Assembly (NCBI GenBank): GCA_047618505.1 | Contig: JBLHLB010000173.1 | Location: 1-8,393 of the forward strand | Length of the DNA stretch: 8,393 bases | Origin: JBLHLB01 sp047618505 | Lineage (GTDB): Bacteria > Planctomycetota > UBA1135 > GCA-002686595 | Reading direction: 5' to 3' | Shown: one piece after another, positions 1-4,694 of the stretch | Layout: each line of letters begins with the position of its first letter | Numbering within the stretch: the stretch's first letter is position 1 | The notes under the pieces: generated by a model | Told to the model about the DNA's origin: nothing | Database searches by the model: none | What the model saw: only the letters and a program-made list of their open reading frames with translations | Program-made: the position numbers and the translations under genes

Positions 1-2
1 GC

Positions 3-683
3 GGGCGGCAATCGATATCGAGCTTGGCGCTGCTACTCAAGAATCATGTGCGTCCCCTTGGCCTACATCACCTGGGATTGCCCTGCCTCCTAAACGGAAG
101 TGGATCGGCTTATCCCTTCCGGCAGTTGCGAGATGTGCCCCACGGCGAAGGGTCGATCGCGGAGGACTACCAGCTGTCGATCGATCTCCTGGAGCGCGGG
201 TATCTCACGCGCTTTGTGCCGGCTGCGCGGGTGAACAGCCGACTTCCGACGCACGAGAAAGCCGCCCTGGGCCAACGCCGCCGATGGGAGCACGGCCACC
301 TCTATCTGGTCTTTCGCACTGCACCTGGCATGATCCTGGCAGGTCTCCGAAAGGGGAGCATAGCGCGCGTCGCCCTAGGGCTGGAACTCTTGATTCCGCC
401 CCTGGCCTTTCTGGTGTTGGCTTGGATGCTCGGGGCGGTCTTGTCCCTGTTGGCGTGGCTCATTGGAGGCGGCGTCGCCTGGGCGAATTCGGCCGTTCTG
501 GTTAGTACGGCCAGTGGTTCTCTGCTCTTCCTCAGCGTGATCGGATCATTCCTGCGGTTCCTGGGCCTGTCGCGAACCCTGTTAGCCTTGATCTCAATCC
601 CCGGTTACATCCTGTGGAAGATCCCGCTCTACCTGGGCTTCCCCGCGAAGCGCGAAAAGCGCTGGACTAAGACGGAGCGTTAA
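3..683 (+). CDS. GT2-family membrane glycosyltransferase, C-terminal part (5' end outside window)
   Basis: The frame is open from base 3 with no stop, so the gene starts outside the window; a TTG at 24 is in frame but is internal. Residues below count from that TTG. Seen: the acceptor-site E-D (residues 47-48, in AEDYQLS), followed by Q-R-R-R-W (84-88), the Q/R-x-x-R-W motif of processive or polymerising inverting GT2 enzymes. About three hydrophobic segments follow (roughly 113-138, 150-172, 180-200), ending in a basic tail rich in K, R and W. The stretch N-H-V-R-P-L-G-L to L-G-L-P-C matches what is usual before the E-D motif in exopolysaccharide GT2 proteins. The nucleotide-sugar-binding N-terminal half with D-x-D is not in the window. 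It probably adds sugars from a nucleotide donor on the cytoplasmic face of the inner membrane during exopolysaccharide assembly. The exact sugar cannot be told. Confidence 0.88.
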   Translation, partial: GRQSISSLALLLKNHVRPLGLHHLGLPCLLNGSGSAYPFRQLRDVPHGEGSIAEDYQLSIDLLERGYLTRFVPAARVNSRLPTHEKAALGQRRRWEHGHLYLVFRTAPGMILAGLRKGSIARVALGLELLIPPLAFLVLAWMLGAVLSLLAWLIGGGVAWANSAVLVSTASGSLLFLSVIGSFLRFLGLSRTLLALISIPGYILWKIPLYLGFPAKREKRWTKTER

Positions 684-758
684 GCCCAGGTCGCCCATTG
701 CCCAAGGCTCGGGACAACAGGGTGCCGACTGGCTGCGTCCCTGCTATCCTGCAGCCCT
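684..758 (+). promoter_or_regulatory. Short gap with inverted repeat before the REC gene
   Basis: A perfect 6-base inverted repeat, GGCTGC at 731-736 and GCAGCC at 751-756, is separated by 14 bases and ends two bases before the ATG at 759. The spacer holds TATCCT (745-750), which resembles a -10 hexamer, but no good -35 was found. No Shine-Dalgarno sequence precedes the ATG, so either a leaderless transcript or a hairpin that hides the start is possible. There is no T-run, so it is not a typical intrinsic terminator for the GT2 gene. Function is unproven. Confidence 0.3.
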
Positions 759-1229
759 ATGACTGACGCCAGCGGAATCAGGGCTCTGCTCTTGGATGAT
801 GACGAGTATGCCCTCGAGTATCTCGACGTGATTCTTCAAGAGCGCTTCCCGGATCTTGAGGTTGAGACGCGGTTGCGCCCGGACCCCTCAGGATCTTTTG
901 ATCTGTACTTCATCGACGACGATTTCGAGGGAGTGCGCCTGGCTGGCAAGTTGGCCCGCAAGATCCGCGCCCAGGATCCGAACGCGATGGTCCTGGCCTT
1001 CTCGGCATCCCTGGACGAAGGCACCCTGAAAGAACTTCTGAACGCGGGTTGTCTCGGCGTGTGCGATAAGAAAGTGCCCGGCGACATGCCGGCCATGTTG
1101 GACGCGATCGAGCGGGCCATCGACACGCTCCAGGCAGCGCGCCGCGAGCCCCAGCGGGACGCTGCGCACCTTTTCTCGACCCTGCGGAGCCTATTTCACG
1201 AGTGGAACAGGCGCCTGCGCGCCCAGTAG
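759..1229 (+). CDS. Stand-alone response-regulator receiver (REC) domain protein, atypical subfamily
   Basis: A 156-residue protein made of one receiver domain (about 7-122) and a short helical tail, with no DNA-binding or enzymatic output domain. Seen: acidic pair D13-D14, phospho-acceptor D53 at the end of strand 3 (FDLYFID), S82 at the Thr/Ser position (AFSAS) and K104 (CDKK), so all canonical phosphotransfer residues are present. Odd points: the loop after D53 runs D-D-D-F-E-G with no Met-Pro and is about three residues shorter than in CheY. C98 and C102 bracket strand 5, and the tail ends in an E-W-N-R-R motif (W149, N150). The same features recur in the C-terminal domain of the protein encoded at 1465-2868, with about 51 of 96 aligned residues identical and no gaps. 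By family it should be phosphorylated by a histidine kinase not encoded here. It may work through protein contacts with the glycan machinery, or as a phosphate sink; that is inference. The ATG start lacks a clear ribosome binding site. Confidence 0.87.
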   Translation: MTDASGIRALLLDDDEYALEYLDVILQERFPDLEVETRLRPDPSGSFDLYFIDDDFEGVRLAGKLARKIRAQDPNAMVLAFSASLDEGTLKELLNAGCLGVCDKKVPGDMPAMLDAIERAIDTLQAARREPQRDAAHLFSTLRSLFHEWNRRLRAQ

Positions 1230-1464
1230 CCCCCAGGATCGACCAGATAGATCGGATCAGCCGGATGTTCGAGACTTCCGGATCACAGTTCCTCCTCCCC
1301 AGACGGTCATGGCGACTAGAATTGAGCAAGGCGGGCCTTGGACTTCCCCTGGAGCCCCGCCGTTGTGCCCGCCGATAGAATCTCAGTAGGGGCGTGGCCG
1401 CTCTGGAATCAGCCCGGCCCTCACGGCAATTCCGCGACTCCAATTCCGCGACCTAAATTTCCCG
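1230..1464 (+). other. 235-base intergenic region upstream of the GT26-REC operon
   Basis: No convincing gene lies here. A weak hairpin, CCGGA (1261-1265) with TCCGG (1277-1281) and an 11-base loop, follows the REC gene, but it has no T-run. TAGAAT occurs at 1317-1322 and 1376-1381 and resembles a -10 box, but neither has a fitting -35 at 16-18 bases. The clearest structure is the tandem repeat at 1427-1454, given separately. The gap is the longest on the + strand and the natural place for the promoter of the three overlapping genes that follow. Confidence 0.5.
1427..1454 (+). repeat. Two tandem copies of a 14-base unit just before the GT26-REC start
   Basis: CAATTCCGCGACTC at 1427-1440 is followed directly by CAATTCCGCGACCT at 1441-1454; the first 12 bases are identical. 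The palindrome AAATTT (1455-1460) follows, and the ATG is at 1465. There is no Shine-Dalgarno sequence between the repeat and the ATG. A direct repeat at this place fits a tandem-binding regulator site, but a chance or slippage duplication is also possible. Confidence 0.6.
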
Positions 1465-2868
1465 ATGGTAAAGTCGGATACACGTACCCTCAAGCAGGTC
1501 TTCCCTGCACTGACGACCGGCCCCAAGGCGACGGTAGGACAGCGCGTTGCCCTGCCCGAGGTTGAGCTGCGCGGTGTCGGGATTCACGCGGTGAGTGAGG
1601 CCGAGTGCGTCGAGTACGTCTTGGATGAACTCGATCAGAGTCGCGGCGGATGGGTGGTTACGCCGAACCTGGATCATTTGCGGCGCGTAACGCGCGACCC
1701 TGAATTTCGGCGCATGTATCGAGAGGCGGATCTGCGTGTTGCGGATGGCATGATCCTGGTGTGGGCACTCTCCCTGCAGCGCACACCAGTTCCTGAGCGA
1801 GTGGCGGGTTCGAACCTGATTCAGTCCCTCAGCGCGGGCGCCGCGCGCCGCGGTCGTTCGGTGTTTCTCCTCGGGGGGAACGAAGGAACAGATGTTGGCG
1901 CTGCTGAGGAATTGAAGCTGCGCTTTCCTGGCCTTGAGATCGCGGGGACTGAATGTCCTGAGTATGGCTTCGAGAAGGACCCGATCCACCTGGCGCGCTT
2001 GGCCCGCAAGCTCAAGGACGCGGCACCGGATATCGTTTTCGTGGCGCTAGGGTCACCCAAACAAGAACACGTCATCCGACTCTTGAATGATGAAATGCCC
2101 CATACCTGGTGGCTTGGCGTTGGCATCAGCTTCTCGTTCCTGACGGGGGATGTGGAGCGGGCGCCAAAGTGGATGCAGGCTGCGGGGCTAGAATGGTTGC
2201 ACCGCCTGATCCAGGAGCCGCGTCGTCTTTTCAAGCGCTATGTCCTACAGGGCATGCCATTTGCGGCTGGACTCCTGAGTGGCTCGGCGATCCGCGGAAC
2301 ATTGCCGAAGGGGCGCAAGGCTGGACGCTATGGCCGTCGCCCACCCAGTGCTCTTCTGGTGGATGACGACGACTTCGCCTTGGATCATCTTGAGGTGATC
2401 CTGACGACGAACTTCCCCGAACTGGAGATCACGAAGCGCACGGAGCCTGTGGTCAGCGGCGACTTCGACTTCTATTTCCTCGACAACAATTTTGACGGCG
2501 AGTTAGTGGCGGCGAGCCTCGCGGGTGAGGTGCGCGAAGTTCATCCAGAGGCTACGGTCTTTGCCTTTTCGGCTGCTCTGGATGTCGAATCTCTCAAGGG
2601 CCTGATCAACGCTGGCTGCGACGGCGCCTGCGACAAGAGTGAGCCCTCCTCGTGGCGGCCGGTGATCGAACACATGCGCTTGCGCTTGGCGGAGTTGGAG
2701 GAAGGTCATGAGAATCGCAATCGTGCCTTCGGCGGTGTGCGTCACGCGGCGGCTTCAATTCAGCTGCTGCTACAGGATTGGAACGAGCGTGGGTCACAGA
2801 GTGCTCTTGAATCCGGTGGTCAGCCCGCCAAGGATGCGCGGTCGGTGAAGGAGTCTGGGAGCAAATGA
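1465..2868 (+). CDS. WecG/TagA/CpsF (GT26) glycosyltransferase fused to a C-terminal receiver (REC) domain
   Basis: 467 residues in two domains. Residues about 33-262 are a GT26 glycosyltransferase: T66-P-N68 (TPNLDHL), A-D94-G, the L-L-G-G turn near 135-138, G-S-P-K-Q200-E and G-D-V-E-R-A-P-K-W-M near 228-237. T66, N68, D94 and Q200 match the substrate-binding and catalytic-base positions known for TagA. Such enzymes add the second sugar (often a ManNAc-type residue) to a polyprenyl-PP-linked sugar at the inner membrane. After a basic Gly/Arg/Lys/Pro linker (about 276-294), residues 295-410 form a receiver: acidic pair D300-D301, phospho-acceptor D340 (FDFYFLD), S369 and K391. A tail carries D-W-N-E-R (W439, N440). 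WecG-type proteins normally end near 240-260 residues, so the REC is an added module. It is a close relative of the REC at 759-1229. The next upstream in-frame stop is at 1387-1389 with no ATG, GTG or TTG between, so the ATG at 1465 is the only usual start. The stop overlaps the next ATG. Inferred role: phosphorylation-controlled second step of glycan assembly. Confidence 0.92.
   Translation: MVKSDTRTLKQVFPALTTGPKATVGQRVALPEVELRGVGIHAVSEAECVEYVLDELDQSRGGWVVTPNLDHLRRVTRDPEFRRMYREADLRVADGMILVWALSLQRTPVPERVAGSNLIQSLSAGAARRGRSVFLLGGNEGTDVGAAEELKLRFPGLEIAGTECPEYGFEKDPIHLARLARKLKDAAPDIVFVALGSPKQEHVIRLLNDEMPHTWWLGVGISFSFLTGDVERAPKWMQAAGLEWLHRLIQEPRRLFKRYVLQGMPFAAGLLSGSAIRGTLPKGRKAGRYGRRPPSALLVDDDDFALDHLEVILTTNFPELEITKRTEPVVSGDFDFYFLDNNFDGELVAASLAGEVREVHPEATVFAFSAALDVESLKGLINAGCDGACDKSEPSSWRPVIEHMRLRLAELEEGHENRNRAFGGVRHAAASIQLLLQDWNERGSQSALESGGQPAKDARSVKESGSK
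2848..2868 (+). promoter_or_regulatory. Ribosome binding site and ATGA stop-start overlap
   Basis: AAGGAG (2848-2853) and GGGAG (2857-2861) lie 11 and 3 bases before the ATG at 2865. The TGA of the GT26-REC gene (2866-2868) overlaps that ATG, which is the usual layout for translational coupling by terminating ribosomes. It supports matched production of the two enzymes. Confidence 0.65.
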
Positions 2869-3635
2869 ATTCGAATTCCGATGGCCAACGGGTTCCCAGT
2901 CCCTCCGAATTGCTGCAAGACATGGACCGCTCGCGCATCGACCGCGAGTGGCAGATGACGAACACGCTCTGGGCCTTTACCCAGCGCCTCGTTGCTCTGG
3001 TCATGTTGGTCCTGGCGAGCCCCCTTCTCTTGGTGCTCTACTTGCCGGTGCGGCTCAATGCAAAGGCGCCCTTCTTCTTTCGGCAGGAGCGCCCGGGCTT
3101 CATGGGGAAGTCCTTTCGTATTGTCAAGATCACGACCATGCGGGCGGGGAGCGAGAACGTTAGCGCCTTCGAGCACGGTGTGCAGCTCAATGACCCCAGC
3201 GTGACGCGCATCGGACGCATCCTGAGGGACACGAAGCTCGACGAACTGCCGCAGCTGTGGAACGTGATCTGCGGGGACATGGAATTCGTTGGTCCGCGTC
3301 CGATTGCGCCGGGCTTGAACGCCATGTTGTCAGAGCGCATCCCTGGGTTCAGTGCGCGCTACTTGGTGAAGCCGGGGCTCACAAACATTGGCCAGGTTTG
3401 TGTCCTTGAGAACGCCTTGGGGGATGACACCCTGGAGGATTGGAAGCAGCGCTTTGAGGGCGAAGAACACTACATCCAGAACAAGAGCGTTTCCTACGAC
3501 CTGATTCTGATCTTCATGACGGTGGTCTTTGTTACGCGCAAGGCATTCTGGGGACTGCTCGGTCGAAAGGCAGCACCCGTCCAGGAAACGCTGTCGCCTA
3601 GTGTGGCGGCCTCCGAGGAAACCGAAATCTCGTGA
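2865..3635 (+). CDS. Polyprenyl-phosphate sugar-1-phosphate transferase (small WcaJ/PglC-type phosphoglycosyl transferase)
   Basis: 256 residues of the bacterial sugar transferase family (PF02397 type). Seen: one hydrophobic segment (about 37-62) with S52-P53 in its middle, the kink that makes the re-entrant membrane helix of this fold. Then come F-F-R-Q-E-R-P-G (71-78), K-I-T-T-M-R (88-93, the usual K-F-R-T-M), the catalytic D126-E127 dyad in D-E-L-P-Q-L-W-N, F-V-G-P-R-P (141-146) and P-G-L-T-N. A second hydrophobic stretch near 211-233 is common at the C-terminus of the family. The N-terminus lacks the large multi-pass part of full-length WcaJ/WbaP, so this is the short form with about 35 extra polar N-terminal residues. 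It transfers a sugar phosphate from a UDP-sugar to the lipid carrier, the first committed step of glycan assembly. The GT26-REC enzyme encoded just before it would act next. The donor sugar cannot be told from sequence. Confidence 0.92.
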   Translation: MNSNSDGQRVPSPSELLQDMDRSRIDREWQMTNTLWAFTQRLVALVMLVLASPLLLVLYLPVRLNAKAPFFFRQERPGFMGKSFRIVKITTMRAGSENVSAFEHGVQLNDPSVTRIGRILRDTKLDELPQLWNVICGDMEFVGPRPIAPGLNAMLSERIPGFSARYLVKPGLTNIGQVCVLENALGDDTLEDWKQRFEGEEHYIQNKSVSYDLILIFMTVVFVTRKAFWGLLGRKAAPVQETLSPSVAASEETEIS

Positions 3636-4630
3636 GTGCGGGAGAGCTTAGCGCGTCGGCGCTCAACTACGCCTTCATCCACGGACAAGGGCGCTCGGGC
3701 ACGAACTTCCTACTGGGGCTGATCAATCAGAGCCCCGCAAGCCATTGCCGCAATGAGCCTGATCAATTGAAGGATAGCGCCCTGGGGCGACTCGAACCCT
3801 TCCGCTTCTTTGTGGATCGACCCGATAACTTGGCGGCGCTCTATGACGCTGCCATCGTCGACACGGCGGCGCTCACCGGTCCGCGGGACCATGGCGTGCA
3901 CTGGTCGAAGGCTTGGATCTATCCGGGCATGCGCGCGCCGGGGTTCTTCTACATTTATCGGAACTACCGCTGGATGCACAAGCTCGTCTATCGCACCAAG
4001 CCAATGGATGGGCGTGAGCGGACATTTCCCTTCTGGATGAGTTCGTCGCGGCGCCTGCGGGGGGCGGCCCACGTCTTCAAGGTCAACGCCTTCGTCGGCG
4101 TGGCGCGCTGGAGTCTGCGAAATCGACCGGATGCTAAGACGCTTCACATCGTGCGGCACCCCGGTGGCTTCGCGAAGTCCTGGTACCGGCGTTGGGCGCA
4201 GGGGAAGACCGAACAGCGCACCAGTGACCTGAAGGTGGGTTGGAATCCCCTCAGTCGCCTGGAAGCTTTGATCGAGCGCGAGGAGTCTTGGGCTCGCAGG
4301 ATTGGCGACCCCGGTGGATTGACTGCTGTGGAACGCGAGCTCTGGTGGTGGCGATTCTGTACCGAGGAAACCGCAGCGGCAGGCGCTGGGCAGGACAACT
4401 ATCGGCGCATTCTCTTCGAGGAGCTGGCCGAGGAGACAGTTCCCCGGACCCGTGAGATCTTCGAGTTCCTTGGGTTGCCCTGGAACCCCGGGGTCGAGGC
4501 CCGCGTGTCTGAGGTCGGACGTGGTTCGGCGAAGATCGCCGGCGCCTGGCGTGACGAGCTCGAACCCGAGGTCGTCGAGGTGGTCGAACGCGTCACAGCC
4601 GATAGTCCAGCCTTGACCTGGTGGTCCTGA
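3632..4630 (+). CDS. PAPS-dependent sulfotransferase family protein
   Basis: 332 residues. The 5'-phosphosulfate loop is seen near the N-terminus, G-Q-G-R-S-G-T-N (18-25) after strand A-F-I-H. The 3'-phosphate motif is R175-H-P with S183 eight residues later (VRHPGGFAKS). Near the C-terminus, I-L-F-E-E-L-A with following E-I-F-E-F-L-G-L is typical of the last helices of carbohydrate and tyrosylprotein sulfotransferase-like folds. No signal peptide or membrane segment is evident, so it probably acts in the cytoplasm on lipid-linked or nucleotide-linked sugars. The GTG start at 3632 overlaps the preceding TGA (GTGA), with GAGG at 3615-3618, 13 bases upstream, as a weak ribosome binding site. 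Its place in the operon suggests it sulfates the glycan made by the neighbours. The acceptor is unknown. Confidence 0.85.
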   Translation: MSAGELSASALNYAFIHGQGRSGTNFLLGLINQSPASHCRNEPDQLKDSALGRLEPFRFFVDRPDNLAALYDAAIVDTAALTGPRDHGVHWSKAWIYPGMRAPGFFYIYRNYRWMHKLVYRTKPMDGRERTFPFWMSSSRRLRGAAHVFKVNAFVGVARWSLRNRPDAKTLHIVRHPGGFAKSWYRRWAQGKTEQRTSDLKVGWNPLSRLEALIEREESWARRIGDPGGLTAVERELWWWRFCTEETAAAGAGQDNYRRILFEELAEETVPRTREIFEFLGLPWNPGVEARVSEVGRGSAKIAGAWRDELEPEVVEVVERVTADSPALTWWS

Positions 4631-4694
4631 GGCGTCGATACAGCGCGATGTTCTTGATGTTGCGCCCTGGCGTAAGCGGCGAGGGAGGTGGCGC
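4631..4694 (+). promoter_or_regulatory. Short gap with strong Shine-Dalgarno sequence for the sulfatase-like gene
   Basis: GGGAGGT (4683-4689) sits 5 bases before the GTG at 4695. This is the best ribosome binding site in the window and the main reason to prefer that start over the ATG at 4770, which has none. No clear promoter is visible in these 64 bases, so the gene is probably read through from the upstream operon. Confidence 0.6.

Noticed and set aside
1..40. Bases near the left edge resembling a cloning-vector polylinker (ATCGAT, GATATC-like, AGCTTGGCG)
   Set aside because: The frame through this stretch continues straight into conserved GT2 sequence, and the match to vector sequence is only partial.
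1317..1381. Promoter built on TAGAAT at 1317 or 1376
   Set aside because: No -35-like hexamer lies 16-18 bases upstream of either, and no -24/-12 (sigma-54) spacing fits.
910..1443. Open frame of 177 codons on the - strand covering the REC gene 3' half and the gap after it
   Set aside because: The translation is rich in Arg, Pro, Ser and Gly with no motif. It could only matter as a gene in the gap, and nothing supports that.
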